Assembly: GCA_002420115.1 (NCBI GenBank)
Contig: DIHK01000038.1
Location: forward strand, 88,251-144,349
Direction of reading: 5' to 3'
DNA: 56,099 nucleotides
Source of the DNA: Nitrospira sp. UBA5698
Lineage (GTDB): Bacteria; Nitrospirota; Nitrospiria; Nitrospirales; Nitrospiraceae
The translations under genes and the position numbers were made by a program. Of the stretch, positions 32,877-43,600 are shown piece by piece. How positions within the stretch are numbered: position 1 is the stretch's first letter; each line of letters starts with the position of its first letter. Under the pieces are notes generated by a model. That model searched no databases, was not told the DNA's origin, and worked only from the letters and a program-made list of their open reading frames with translations.

Positions 32877-34004
32877 TTACGGAACCCAATCAGCAAGAAA
32901 CACGTTGAATTCGCCCGGTGCTGTCGCATTTCGATCAGAGACCCAAACGAGGCGTTTGCCATCCGGGGAAAACATGGGAAAGCTATTGAAATGCCCTTCG
33001 GTGGTGAGCCGTTCGACCCCCGTTCCGTCATCACGTACAAGGTACAGATGGAAACTGGGGCGACCGCCCTCCCCTCTTGTTTCGAGGTTGGAAGAAAAGA
33101 TTATGCGTTTCCCATCGGGATGAAAGTAGGGAGAAAAGTTCGACGCCCCGTTCGAGGTGACTTGCTGCTTGTGCGATCCATCCGCATTGATGATAAATAT
33201 TTCAAGTTGCCCCGGTTCTACTAGCCGCTGGGCCAACAGATCTTGGTACTTGGCCACTTCGGCTGGATCGCTTGGATGGGCCGCGCGATAGACGATCCTG
33301 GTACTGTCAGGAGAAAAAAATGCACCACCGTCATATCCCACGTCATCCGTCAACCGCCGGACATTGGTCCCGTCGATATTCATCGTGTAGAGATCGAGAT
33401 CTCCATCTTTAATCGACGTCCACACAATCATTTTCCCATTAGGGGAGATGGTTGCCTCCGCATCATAACCCCCCGAAGAGGTCAACCGTTGCATCTGCTG
33501 GCCATCAAGTCTAATGGAGTAGATATCGTAGTCATCGAGCGCCCAACGATAGGCGCCGTCCCGTTTGGGCTTCGGCGGACAGTCACTCCCAACGGCGTGC
33601 GTAGAAGAATACAGCACTCGCCGATCACCTGGGAAAAAGTACCCACACGTTGTAGCCCCCTTCCCAGTGCTGACGAGACGAACCGTGTCACTGTCCAAGT
33701 CCAACACATACATCTGATAACATCCCAAACCGTTGTCAGCGGGTTTATGCGTGACCCCCCGCGAGTCGTTCGGCCAATTGTTGGTCGATTGAAAGATCAG
33801 TTTTGTCCCGTCGAAGGAGAAATAGGCTTCTGCATTTTGCCGGCCGACTGTCAGCTGTCGGACGTTAGCCAGATGACGTTCCGTAGAGCGGGTCTGTAGC
33901 ATAGAATCCTGAGCCTGATCACCGGCCAACGCGAATGGCGGCACCCCCATCACAACGCACATCCCCCATGCCCATAATCCTCCGATACTACGACGTCGCA
34001 TCAA
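32877..34004 (-). CDS. TolB-like beta-propeller exported protein
   Basis: 375 residues with a signal peptide ('GLWAWGMCVVMGVPPFALAG'). The rest is a series of PD40/WD40-like repeats: 'AYFSFDGTKLIFQS', 'ATISPNGKMIVWTS', 'AFFSPDSTRIVYRA', 'PYFHPDGKRIIFSS', 'PMFSPDGKRLVWVS', each ~50 residues, making a 5- to 6-blade propeller. Two Cys (in 'GLGCYQM', 'TTCGYF') could pair. TolB itself works with Pal and TolA; here there are no tol genes near, so it is a stand-alone periplasmic propeller. It overlaps the M1 peptidase gene by 17 bases. Confidence 0.85.
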   Translation of the reverse strand: MMRRRSIGGLWAWGMCVVMGVPPFALAGDQAQDSMLQTRSTERHLANVRQLTVGRQNAEAYFSFDGTKLIFQSTNNWPNDSRGVTHKPADNGLGCYQMYVLDLDSDTVRLVSTGKGATTCGYFFPGDRRVLYSSTHAVGSDCPPKPKRDGAYRWALDDYDIYSIRLDGQQMQRLTSSGGYDAEATISPNGKMIVWTSIKDGDLDLYTMNIDGTNVRRLTDDVGYDGGAFFSPDSTRIVYRAAHPSDPAEVAKYQDLLAQRLVEPGQLEIFIINADGSHKQQVTSNGASNFSPYFHPDGKRIIFSSNLETRGEGGRPSFHLYLVRDDGTGVERLTTEGHFNSFPMFSPDGKRLVWVSDRNATAPGEFNVFLADWVP

Positions 34005-36204
34005 CCCGTACCTCCTTCACGTCCGGTGTTTCTTGCCATATGCCACGTTTTGTGACGACCCCATCCTGGAAGAGCACGTAACTGTGCCACCCATAATAAA
34101 ACAGAAAGCGTGATAGTTTCTCCACTGCGCCTGGGGTGACGCCATACAACACCGTGATGACGCTACCGGGCGCCTGTGTGCGATGACAGGAAAAGAGGAC
34201 GGCCATCTTCGGCCCTTCGTAGGCTTGGCCATCGATCTGGAAACCTGTCGTCCGCAGATCAACAGCGTCTCCGCAAGAGTCTCGCACGAGCTTGGAAACA
34301 GCCTGAGGCTGACCTTCACCAGCCAGAGCCAGAACCGACCCCTTTTGCGGGAGCGCAGACTCCTCCGCCACGATACTCATCGATCGTTTGGATTCGGGCA
34401 GCTCCTGATCGGCAATACGCGAGATGATCTGTTGCAACGGAGAGGCCACATCCGAGAATGTTCGCAGAACAGTTTTGTGAGGATCCGTGATATAGCCGTT
34501 AAGCATCGGCGGCAACTGCCGCCTCGTCAATCGGCGAAACGTCATCAGGTCTGGATCAAGCTCCACCCGCAATGGTTGATCGGGAAGAACAAATTCAGCG
34601 ACACTCGACGGCGAAAGACCGATCTTGGTTAACCGACTCTCGGTCGACTCCTTCATGATGATGCGGATGGGGACCGCCATCCGAAAAGGTCCATCACTCT
34701 GCTGAATCTCGACCGATAACTGCCAGGATTCTTTGCCGCTCTCTCCCGTCATCCGACGAGTTCGGATATCTCCCAGGGATATGACCGGTGCGCCGGATTG
34801 ATGCACCCATTGCTCAAAGAACCATCGCAGGTTCCGATCACTTTCTCGAGAAAACACCTTTTCGATCGCCACCCAATCCGCCGGCTGATTACGATATTCC
34901 CTGACGAACGTCTTAAGACCACGCCAAAACGGCTCCTCTCCGATTTCTTGTCGCAACAGATGAAACACAAACGCCGATTTTTGGTATCCGATGGCATTAT
35001 CCTTCTCATCGTGTTTTCTAAGAAACTGCGAGACTGCGTAGTCGTCCTCCGGCTGGACATAGAGATTGTAGCTCTGCAGCATCATGCGACGCTGCTCCAC
35101 GGCTTGGCGATCATCCCGAACTACTTCATGCCAATAATAATTCGCCAGATAGGTAGTCAGCCCCTCGACCCAATTCCCCGCGTCATCGCGATTAAACACG
35201 GAATTGCCGATCCAGGAGTGGACGATTTCGTGGCCTAAGGCATAGGGTTGCACATAGTGCCGCTTGATGCTGCCGCTGCCAAGGAGGGTGAAGGAGGGCA
35301 TCCCAAGCCCACTGGCGAAAAAGTTTTCCACCACGGCAAATGCCTCAAACGGATAGTCTCCCAAGATCCTCACATAAGCCTCAAGATACCGTGCGGTAGC
35401 ATCGAGATACTCATCGGCCAACGCAGCATTGTCGACGAGGAAATAGGTCTGAAGGTCGATCCGCTGCCCGGTGCCACTGTGCCACACTCGTGACTTAGTC
35501 ACAAAGTGGTTCGCCACCAGCGTAAAGGCTTCCGATCGGTCCAAGGCAAACCAGGTCGAGGAAACCTTCCCGCCATTCGCCACTTGGCTTTCCTTCCGCC
35601 CGGACGCAACGACCGTCCATCCTTCCGGCACCTGAGCCGTCATACGATAGGTTCCGAATGACCCGGGAAGATCCGGGTACCATTGAGTTTCCCCGCTCAA
35701 ATACACCCCTTCTTCGCCGATGTGACCAGCCGTTTCACTCGGCGTGACGAATCGCAAGTGACGAGGTTCTCTCGGTGGATCATTGAGAGACCCACGATAC
35801 GTCCAGGTCAGGGTCATCTTCCGGCTATAGTCTCGTGGAAGAGTCACGGTCACCTGTTCACTTGATGCTTCACCGGAACGCAGCCTGGCGAATGATACGG
35901 CCATTCCTTCGGTATCCAAGGCTGATGGTGTTCCCATCCTAATTGATTCGATTTGCAACGTCGGGGCAAGAGTGAAGGTAAGGGAGGGACGGTTCGGCTC
36001 AATTTCCAATTCGATCCGGTCGGTGACCGTGATTTCATGTGTATGTGGTGTCAACTCAACGGAGAGGTGATGATGAAGGAGTGGACTCTCGTGATCGGCC
36101 GGGGAGACCGCAGCCCGTGCTTCACCGGTACCGACCAAGAGCAGCGTGATGAGGTAGAGGGGCAACGCCTGTGTCCTGATATACATCAGGAAGCGTTTTA
36201 ACAC
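33988..36204 (-). CDS. M1-type (gluzincin) metallopeptidase, exported
   Basis: 738 residues. Signal peptide ('PLYLITLLLVGTG', cleavage near ARAA). Beta N-terminal domain (~40-240), then the catalytic domain with HEIVH at 325-329 and the third zinc ligand Glu347 in 'GNWVEGLTTYLANYY', and the substrate-binding 'SGLGMPSF' (~298-305) in place of the usual GAMEN box. It thus belongs to the M1-like group with a non-GAMEN exopeptidase loop. A C-terminal ~200-residue region follows. It cuts peptides in the periplasm. The stop of the double-receiver gene overlaps its start by 7 bases. Confidence 0.87.
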   Translation of the reverse strand: MLKRFLMYIRTQALPLYLITLLLVGTGEARAAVSPADHESPLLHHHLSVELTPHTHEITVTDRIELEIEPNRPSLTFTLAPTLQIESIRMGTPSALDTEGMAVSFARLRSGEASSEQVTVTLPRDYSRKMTLTWTYRGSLNDPPREPRHLRFVTPSETAGHIGEEGVYLSGETQWYPDLPGSFGTYRMTAQVPEGWTVVASGRKESQVANGGKVSSTWFALDRSEAFTLVANHFVTKSRVWHSGTGQRIDLQTYFLVDNAALADEYLDATARYLEAYVRILGDYPFEAFAVVENFFASGLGMPSFTLLGSGSIKRHYVQPYALGHEIVHSWIGNSVFNRDDAGNWVEGLTTYLANYYWHEVVRDDRQAVEQRRMMLQSYNLYVQPEDDYAVSQFLRKHDEKDNAIGYQKSAFVFHLLRQEIGEEPFWRGLKTFVREYRNQPADWVAIEKVFSRESDRNLRWFFEQWVHQSGAPVISLGDIRTRRMTGESGKESWQLSVEIQQSDGPFRMAVPIRIIMKESTESRLTKIGLSPSSVAEFVLPDQPLRVELDPDLMTFRRLTRRQLPPMLNGYITDPHKTVLRTFSDVASPLQQIISRIADQELPESKRSMSIVAEESALPQKGSVLALAGEGQPQAVSKLVRDSCGDAVDLRTTGFQIDGQAYEGPKMAVLFSCHRTQAPGSVITVLYGVTPGAVEKLSRFLFYYGWHSYVLFQDGVVTKRGIWQETPDVKEVRVDATS

Positions 36205-36986
36205 TCGCGGCAGACGAGTACAAGCTGGATCGCCATCAAAAGACGATCGAGGTCAATCGGTTTGATCAGCAATTCATGAGGACCGAGGCTCCACGCTTCT
36301 CCCAACAGCTCCTCGTTGTGACTTCCGGTCATGATGATAATGCCACCAGGATATTCCTTTTCCCGTAGGGTTCGGAGCACATCGATCCCCGCCATCCCCG
36401 GCATGATCATATCAACCACAATTGCATCCGGGTGTATCTCATCGACCAGCCGAAGAGCGTCCTGTCCGTTTCTCACACCGAGCGCATGATATCCACGAAG
36501 ATTTAAAAACTGGACGAGCAGATCACAGACGAGGGGTTCATCATCGACCACCAGGACCGTTTCCCTGCTCTGCGGCCCTATCTCTCCCTCTAGACACGGA
36601 GGTTGTGTGGCTATCGAGGGACTCGGAAGCTTGGAGTTCCGATTGACTGCTTCAACAAGAATGTCCAGCGACAAGCCTTTTCGTATAAAGTCGGTAGCCC
36701 GCAGAGCGCGCGCTTGATTTTCGTGCACGTCGGTTGCGCCCCCGCCTAAAATGATCACCGCCGCATGAGGGTCGATGGCACGGATCTCCTTCAACAGGGT
36801 CAATCCATCCATCTCCGGCATACGAAGATCCAGCAGCGTCACTTTGGGGGTGAACGTTCGGAACAGATCGAGCCCCTCTTTTCCACTCGTCGCAAGAATG
36901 ACGTCATATCCCTGCCGGCTAAACAAATCTTGCAGGAGGTCGCAATTCATTTGATCGTCGTCGACGATTAGAAGCTTGGTCATCAT
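36198..36986 (-). CDS. Double-receiver response regulator without output domain
   Basis: 262 residues with two CheY-like domains. The first (~4-115): 'LLIVDDDQMN', acceptor Asp in 'VTLLDLRMPEMDG', but the conserved Ser/Thr position reads GGG ('VIILGGGATD') and the Lys-Pro is 'IRKG'. The second (~143-260): 'VLVVDDEPLVCD', 'IVVDMIMPGMAG', 'IIMTGSHNEE', 'LIKPID', a full set. No HTH or enzyme domain follows, so it works as a phosphate relay or adaptor. It overlaps the M1 peptidase gene; the pairing may be only positional. A Cys-rich end (CREC) is odd. Confidence 0.88.
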   Translation of the reverse strand: MMTKLLIVDDDQMNCDLLQDLFSRQGYDVILATSGKEGLDLFRTFTPKVTLLDLRMPEMDGLTLLKEIRAIDPHAAVIILGGGATDVHENQARALRATDFIRKGLSLDILVEAVNRNSKLPSPSIATQPPCLEGEIGPQSRETVLVVDDEPLVCDLLVQFLNLRGYHALGVRNGQDALRLVDEIHPDAIVVDMIMPGMAGIDVLRTLREKEYPGGIIIMTGSHNEELLGEAWSLGPHELLIKPIDLDRLLMAIQLVLVCREC

Positions 36987-37066
36987 TTGCCCTCGTCCTT
37001 AGGAAGGCTACTTGCCAAGGACAAGCGTAGCACGAGAAGTGCGAAGGAGAGAAGATAATGCGTGGT

Positions 37067-38002
37067 TTACGAGCGGTTCTCCGTCTGCCCGAACAATGCC
37101 GCGACAAAAGCCTCGGCATTGAAATCTTGTAGGTCCTCGACCCCTTCTCCGACACCGATCAAGCGGATGGGAATCTGCAGCTCTTCGGCGATCGCCACAA
37201 CGATCCCACCTCGAGCCGTTCCATCCAGCTTCGTCAGCACAAGTCCACTGACCCCCACCGCCTCGTGAAACTGACGTGCCTGCACCAGCGCATTTTGCCC
37301 AAGTGTCGCATCCAGCACCAGCAGCACTTCATGGGGCGCGCCAGCCAACTCCTGACCGATCACTCGTTTCACTTTCCGCAATTCATCCATCAAGTTTGAC
37401 TTTGTGTGCAGTCGCCCAGCGGTGTCGATCAGCACCACATCAACCTTACGCGCCTTTGCCGCGACAATGCCATCAAACGCCACGGCGGCAGGATCAGCAC
37501 CATGTCGCTGACGCACAACCTCCACGCCGATCCGATCCCCCCACACCTGTAGCTGTTCGATCGCGGCCGCTCGAAAGGTATCTCCCGCGACCAACAACGG
37601 CCTCCGACCTGACTGCACCATCCGTTGTGCCACTTTGGCGATCGTGGTGGTCTTGCCGACCCCATTCACACCGACGACCAAGAAGACGAATGGCACGGAG
37701 CCCTCGGTGATGAGACGATCGAGTGTGACCTCCGCAACGGGTTTCAAAATCCCGTAGAGCGTTCGACTCAAGACCCCCTGGAGCCCCTCCGTCGTTTTCG
37801 CCTCAACTCCGCGCGTTTCCTCATTGACCTTTCTCATGAGGCGGTCAACGACTCGAGCTCCGAGATCAGCCGCCAGGAGTGAAGACTCCAGTTCCTCCAG
37901 TAATTCTTGGTCGGGAGTGCGCCCAAGGAAACGGTCCAGTGATTGCTGGACCACATGCCGCGTCTTGCCAAGACCGTCGCTTAGTCGCTGGAACCAACCC
38001 AT
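37067..38002 (-). CDS. ftsY: Signal recognition particle receptor FtsY
   Basis: A 311-residue SRP receptor made of the N domain (~1-90, 'VVQQSLDRFLGRTPDQELLEEL') and the G domain: G1 'GVNGVGKTTTIAKVAQ', 'DTFRAAAIEQLQVW', 'VLIDTAGRLHTKSNLMDEL', 'TKLDGTARGG' and 'LIGVGEGVEDLQDFNA'. The acidic A domain of E. coli FtsY is missing, as in many other bacteria. It docks ribosome-SRP complexes at the membrane and hydrolyses GTP together with Ffh. It follows ybeY closely (2 bases), so it is co-transcribed with phoH and ybeY. Confidence 0.97.
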   Translation of the reverse strand: MGWFQRLSDGLGKTRHVVQQSLDRFLGRTPDQELLEELESSLLAADLGARVVDRLMRKVNEETRGVEAKTTEGLQGVLSRTLYGILKPVAEVTLDRLITEGSVPFVFLVVGVNGVGKTTTIAKVAQRMVQSGRRPLLVAGDTFRAAAIEQLQVWGDRIGVEVVRQRHGADPAAVAFDGIVAAKARKVDVVLIDTAGRLHTKSNLMDELRKVKRVIGQELAGAPHEVLLVLDATLGQNALVQARQFHEAVGVSGLVLTKLDGTARGGIVVAIAEELQIPIRLIGVGEGVEDLQDFNAEAFVAALFGQTENRS

Positions 38003-38004
38003 GG

Positions 38005-38502
38005 TCAGCCGCCTTTTATCCGTTGTCGCGCTCGGAGGATCACAACGTGAGGGATCGGAGTGATGCGACGCAGAACGACCTGCTCCCGACGTGACATCCG
38101 TGCCGCTTCACGCCCGTTTCGTTCGTGATCGTAGCCGCACAGATGAAGCACCCCATGCACCAAGAGTATCGCCAACTCCTCATCGATCGATCGACCCACC
38201 GCTCTGGCTTGACGAATGGCCGTCGGCAACGAGATGACGACATCACCGAGCAAGCTTGTACGACAGGATAGCTTCTTGGGCATATTGGCTTCACGTATGG
38301 GGAATGCCAACACATCCGTCGTACGATCCCGCTTTCGATAGTCGCGATTGAGTCGTTGCATGCGCCTATCACCGATGAGGTCGAGACTGAGATCCGACTT
38401 CGCCTCTCCAACGGCCGACAGCACCCGTTGAGCCAATTCGACCAACTGTACCTGCCGTACGTGGTGCCGGGTGAGGCTCACACGAAAATAGACGGCCATC
38501 AA
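38005..38502 (-). CDS. ybeY: Endoribonuclease YbeY
   Basis: 165 residues with the metal-binding motif H-G-x-L-H-x-x-G-y-D-H ('HGVLHLCGYDHE') and the upstream 'LNRDYRKRDRTTDVLAFPI' block of the family. It is a zinc-dependent single-strand RNase for 16S rRNA 3' end processing and ribosome quality control. Its start overlaps the phoH stop by 4 bases, a near-universal gene order. Confidence 0.97.
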   Translation of the reverse strand: MMAVYFRVSLTRHHVRQVQLVELAQRVLSAVGEAKSDLSLDLIGDRRMQRLNRDYRKRDRTTDVLAFPIREANMPKKLSCRTSLLGDVVISLPTAIRQARAVGRSIDEELAILLVHGVLHLCGYDHERNGREAARMSRREQVVLRRITPIPHVVILRARQRIKGG

Positions 38503-39557
38503 CCAGAACTTTCTGTGTCAGCCGAGGGTGACGACCCCGTCGTGGGAGAGGTACGTGGGCGAGGATGGTGGCGCTGGGACGATGGACGCGGTTCTCGCGG
38601 ATCAGCATTGTGCACGGCCTGGTGACGATCGTATGCCTTGATAATCTCCTGCACCAGCCGATGCCGCACAACATCCTTCTCATCAAAGTAGACAAAAGCA
38701 ATGCCTTCAATGTTCTGAAGAATGTCCTTCACCTGAATGAGCCCGGACACACGGTCATTGGGCAGATCCACCTGTGTGACATCTCCGGTAACAACCACTT
38801 TCGAATGAAAGCCGAGCCGCGTCAGAAACATCTTCATTTGTTCTGCCGTTGCGTTCTGTGCCTCATCCAAGATAACAAATGAATCGTTCAGTGTTCGCCC
38901 GCGCATGAAGGCCAGCGGCGCAATTTCGATATCACCCCGTTCAATCAATCGATTCGCCCGCTCCATTTCCATCATGTCGAAGAGGGCGTCGTACAGCGGC
39001 CGCAGATAGGGGTTCACCTTTTCATAAATATCACCAGGCAGAAAACCAAGCTTTTCTCCCGCCTCGACCGCAGGCCTGGCAAGGATGATCCGGCTGACTT
39101 CCTTATTCAGGAGCGCGCTCACAGCCATAGCCATGGCGAGATACGTCTTCCCTGTCCCGGCCGGTCCGATCGCAATCACGATGTCATGCTGTTCGATCGC
39201 TTCAATATAGGCTTTTTGAGTCGGAGATTTTGGACCGATGAAACGTTTCTTGGTGACGATCATCGCCGACTTATCGAGAAGGTCCCGGAGGGATGCCTCA
39301 GGCGTCCGACGCAACGCGGTAAGGGCGTGGGTGACATCTTCCGCTTGGAGGGCGATGCCTTCGTGTGTCAGGGAAGCCAGTTCAAGAAGAATGCGCTCTG
39401 CTTGGCGGACAGCCTCAGGCAGGCCATCGAGTGTCAGTTCTTCACCCCGGGCGGAGAGCCGCACGCCCAACTCGTCTTCGATCAGCTTGAGATGACGGTC
39501 ATGATGACCGAACAGGACGGCAGTGTTGGTACCTTCTCGTAGTTTGAGCTTACGCAC
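38499..39557 (-). CDS. phoH: PhoH-like ATPase (YbeZ type)
   Basis: 352 residues. The N-terminal KH-like region (~5-90) is followed by the PhoH ATPase: 'FIGPKSPTQKAYIEAI', Walker A 'GPAGTGKTYLAMAMAV', 'IILARPAVEAGEKLGFLPGD', 'NPYLRPLYDALFD', Walker B 'FVILDEAQNAT', and 'VVTGDVTQVDLP'. This is the YbeZ type that works with YbeY in rRNA handling. The C-terminal ~30 residues are Pro/Ser-rich and vary. First gene of the phoH-ybeY-ftsY operon. Confidence 0.95.
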   Translation of the reverse strand: MRKLKLREGTNTAVLFGHHDRHLKLIEDELGVRLSARGEELTLDGLPEAVRQAERILLELASLTHEGIALQAEDVTHALTALRRTPEASLRDLLDKSAMIVTKKRFIGPKSPTQKAYIEAIEQHDIVIAIGPAGTGKTYLAMAMAVSALLNKEVSRIILARPAVEAGEKLGFLPGDIYEKVNPYLRPLYDALFDMMEMERANRLIERGDIEIAPLAFMRGRTLNDSFVILDEAQNATAEQMKMFLTRLGFHSKVVVTGDVTQVDLPNDRVSGLIQVKDILQNIEGIAFVYFDEKDVVRHRLVQEIIKAYDRHQAVHNADPREPRPSSQRHHPRPRTSPTTGSSPSADTESSG

Positions 39558-39675
39558 ACCCAGTCTTTATATCCTCTCTCCTGTTCACTCTATCAAAATA
39601 CACCTCGCACGAACAAGAGAATGAATGATGGGTCCATAGAGCGATGTTGCGTACTCTGGGATTAACTGGTAGCGG

Positions 39676-40611
39676 TTAGGGAGATTGTGGCGTCGTCGGC
39701 ACGGATACATCAAACTCTTGCCATGCCTTTGCTCCCTTTCCATCCGCTGCAATGATTTTGACATGATGTGTACCGCTGATCCCGGCACTCGGCCTCCAGA
39801 CCACTTGTCCAGCAGCGCGATCAATCATCATCCCGCTTGGTCCACCCTCCAATTCAAACGACACTGGATCTCCATCGGGATCTTCTGCTCGAACGGCATA
39901 TTCATATAATTCCCCGTTAGACATCATCATCGGAACAGAAAGAATTTTCGGAGGATTATTGCCAACGACCAGCGGCGCTGCACGGAGCGATTTCCCGGCG
40001 CCGTCATGGTCATAGGGTATCGCTTCCACTGCCACGATGTCGCTCTGAGCAAGCTCCGATAGGACGGCTGTAGATTCTGCCCCCTCCAAGACGACCCTGT
40101 CGTTGCGCAACCAGCGAAACTGAAATTGGATGTCATCCTGATCGGCATCAAATGCCTCTACCCTCGCCAGAAGGCGGCTGCCTGCCGATGTGACCTCCTG
40201 TTCGAGAGCGACACTCCGAATGACGGGTGGAGCATTGGGGACGGTCACCGATGAGGATTCAAATACGGCACCCTCGCCCCTAAGATCGGAACGCGTCACG
40301 ACTACGTGAACCCGATCACCGCGATGAAGGGTGGACGTATCGAACGAGGACGCGGTCGCGCCTTGCACAGCGATCTTGTTCACGAACCATTGATACCGGT
40401 AGGAAGACGGCTCTCCGTCGACCCCGTCCTTTTCGATCGAGACGGCCAGCGGTGTGGTGCGAACCATTGGGTTTGGAACGATCGCGACGTTTCTGATTCC
40501 GGAGAAAGAGGCCTGGTCAGGAGCTCGCTGACTGACTGGCGTAGAATTCCTGTCATCAGGCCTTGAACAACCGCTGAAGACAGTCAACGCGACCAGGAGA
40601 ACAAGCACCAT
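39676..40611 (-). CDS. Lipoprotein with Ig/cadherin-like repeats
   Basis: About 311 residues from the ATG at 40611; in-frame earlier starts (40665, 40695) would place the 10-base hairpin of 40631-40656 inside the gene. The lipobox is 'LTVFSGC'. The mature protein has repeated beta modules: 'SSYRYQWFVNKIAVQGATAS', 'VRSVALEQEV'-like 'IRSVALEQEVTSAGSRLLAR', 'IQFQFRWLRNDRVVLEG', and 'YEYAVRAEDPDGDPVSFELE', 'GTHHVKIIAADGKGA', the last two typical of cadherin-like putative-Ig domains. It is probably an exported adhesive or spacer protein tied to the pilus cluster by position. It follows pilY1. Confidence 0.7.
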   Translation of the reverse strand: MVLVLLVALTVFSGCSRPDDRNSTPVSQRAPDQASFSGIRNVAIVPNPMVRTTPLAVSIEKDGVDGEPSSYRYQWFVNKIAVQGATASSFDTSTLHRGDRVHVVVTRSDLRGEGAVFESSSVTVPNAPPVIRSVALEQEVTSAGSRLLARVEAFDADQDDIQFQFRWLRNDRVVLEGAESTAVLSELAQSDIVAVEAIPYDHDGAGKSLRAAPLVVGNNPPKILSVPMMMSNGELYEYAVRAEDPDGDPVSFELEGGPSGMMIDRAAGQVVWRPSAGISGTHHVKIIAADGKGAKAWQEFDVSVPTTPQSP

Positions 40612-40630
40612 GGGAGAGGTATCCAACAAG

Positions 40631-40656
40631 GCAGGGAGGGGGAAATCCCTCCCTGC
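40631..40656 (-). terminator. Hairpin after pilY1
   Basis: GCAGGGAGGG (40631-40640) and its complement (40647-40656), a 10-base stem with a 6-base loop, 24 bases after the pilY1 stop. No clear T-run follows on the minus strand, so it may be partial. Confidence 0.5.
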
Positions 40657-40679
40657 TTCACACATTTCACTCTGCTCAG

Positions 40680-43600
40680 TTACATATTGATCCATGAGGC
40701 GAAGTGCGCTCTTGGATCAATCGCCAAATTCACATCCCTTCCGTCCAAGGCACCGGTACTGGTATTGATGAACAACTTGAACGGACTGGTTCCATCGGAA
40801 CCAGAACCGACGTGTGGAACTGCTCCAAACGCCAATCCGTTACCTAGGGATGTAGATTTATTCACAGTGGCGATCCCTCCAGTTCCGGTCGTCGAGCCGA
40901 CGATGGGCGACGTATGGGGACCACCTGTTCTATAGAAAAGCGCATATAAACTACTGCTCCCAGTTGAAGAACAGATATCATCCGTCGGTGTGAATGTGGG
41001 GAAAAACACAATGCCTCCGAAGACCGTGGCAGCGCTCAAAACCCGTTCTCCCACCCCAGGTCCCGTAGCCGGCAGGAGTTTGGTGACCCATCCGTCTTTC
41101 GTCCCAACGAGAGTAATGAGCTCCGCCATGGTTGTTACTCCTGTCACCCCGGTCACTTGGTTGGTTCCGGACGTTTGCCCACAGTTTCCAAGTCCTACAA
41201 TGCAAACCGTCGCGGTCGTCACATCAACCAGGTCGTTCTCCATGCAGGACCCCCAACTCACCTGCGTGCAACCCCCGTTGATGACGGAGTCTTTCATCCC
41301 GACAAAATATTGTACCGACTTATCGGTTTTGTCTGCGGCCCCAAAGTACCGACCACTGCCGACAAAGACCCAGGCCTTTGCGGCATCGTCGACGCTGATA
41401 CTTGGTGCAGCTAGGACAGGACCCATCTCAACCGGCGATGAAACGCCAATCGTGTCGAGCATTTCTGTCGGTACTCGATCTCCACTATCTGCGACGCCCC
41501 ATGACCCAGGGTCTGTCACCCCCCCGAATGGAAGAGTCTCCCCCATCGTCAATCGATAGACCTTGCCTCGCCACGGAGGACCGACAGTGGGAGTAGTATC
41601 CTGGATCGTCCGCCCGAAATACACGACATCGGTTCGGTAATCGAGATTTCGATCGAACGCTGTCATATCGCCGATGAATGACGTCCACGTCCCGACCGGA
41701 AAGCTACTAACCAGACTATTGCTACTCCCTGGCCCTGTCTTCATATCGATCGCGAATACGGTGGCACTTTGCGTGATACGGCCATCGTATCCGGTAGGCC
41801 CGGACCCGGCGAGCAGAAACCACTTGGCATTGGTATTGTCGGCGTGAAAGTCGGTCAATGGGTTGACTCGCACAACCGTCGGCACACTGGTCGCAAGTCC
41901 GAGGCTGCTATCGGAGAATGACCACAGAAGCTTTGGTTGGACTTCCGGATTGGTAATGTCCAAAACGAAGTAAGCACTGTAGAAATACTGGTCGGTCCCG
42001 CTGATGGTCACGCCCATGGGTGGGCCTCCGCCTCCGGGCGTACAAGCACCGCAGCTCCCGCCTAATCGAAACCCACCGATCAGCACAGTACCCCACCCGT
42101 TTGGATGGTCTGTATCATTGTCAAAAATCCTGACATCCTTGACCACGGGCGGCATATCGACGTAGTACACATGCTGATAGTCTGACCGCGTCAGCCACTT
42201 CAGATGAGGTAACAGCTCGTAAGGGATGAACCCCCAGAGCTCTTCACCCAACAGTGGACCGCTACTGTTGTTGGTCGGCGTCCTGGTGAACCACCCATGT
42301 TCCTCTACTGTCGTCGTACTCGGGTCGTCTCCTCGCTGGTAAAACCCTGCGTTGAAGGCATGGAGCATCCCGTCATTGGCGCCCACATAGACCACCTGTC
42401 GGCGCAGTCGATACTTAACGAAGAAGGCCGTGTAGCTGGGATCCCCCTCGATGATGTCGTAGCGATCCCTTGGAGCGGCCACTATCGTGGGAGGAGCATT
42501 AATGACATCCCCGAGCTTCCAGGTCTTGAGCGTGCTACTGGCGACCGTGAGGCGCCGATCTCGCAAGCTGGCCTGATCCGTACAAGTCGCCGGCTCGCAT
42601 CCTCGGATGAAATTGATGATGGCATTGGCTGTGTACGGGGACGGAGTCGCTTCAGCCCGAAGATAGGGACTGAGTGTCGCAGAGTTGGCCGTGGTAAAGG
42701 CGATCTGCTCCGCCGCATCGACGACCTTGTCATTATCTAAATCGACCCACGTCAGAATCGTTCTCGTGTCCGCATCCTTCAGCGCCAGCTGTTTCCCCGC
42801 TTCCCAGATTGGCTTCATATCACTGAGCAACTTGCCGCACTCGTAGCAATCCGCCTGGGTGATGACCCCATCTGAGTTCGTATCGTCCGCAATCCCATTC
42901 CCATCAGCATCCTTATATTTATCGACATACACAATACTGGTTGCAGGATCGAGTCGCGTCTTTATAATCAGATCTATCTTGTAATCCTGTTTCCCGTCAC
43001 CGTTCGTATCCTCACGCATATTCCCGAAGGTATCGACCCAGAGGCTCTGGGTGTACCCAGTCCAGGTCACATCCTTATTCGTCGCCACCTCAAGCGTGCT
43101 TGGGTAAAAATAGGCCTGATAAAGCGCGCCCTCTCCGGTACTAGAGGTGGCCAAGACGGAGACCGCCGCACCGGACGAACTCTTTCTGACAATGCTGGAG
43201 AGCGTGGCCAGCATCTTGTCCTGGATGTCGTCGACGTCGGACGACTCAAAATAGGCATCGGGGATGCCGTCCGCGCCGGTCGCCCCGGTGTAGTTGTTCT
43301 CCTTGTCCCATTCTCCGGTATCCGGAATTCCATTCGCATTCGCATCATCAAACGCACCCAATCTTGCCGTTTGCGCTAAAAGACCGCGCCCGTTGATGGT
43401 CCCGAATGCGAAGAAGGTATAAACCGTGACGTTCTGCATACCGGGCAGACAGTGGCCAGTCACGCCAAGCACCGCAATCGTCCCATCACCGGTGCCGCTG
43501 CAAGGACGCATGTCGTTGGTGTGTGCCCACAAGGCCACGGAATCCAGATAGCCACTGCCACTGCTGGCGTAATCGGTCTTGTGTTCTCCCAATAAGTCAG

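Noticed and set aside
33243..33899. Plus-strand open frame of 218 codons
   Set aside because: Antisense to the TolB-like propeller, whose repeats are clear in the minus frame.
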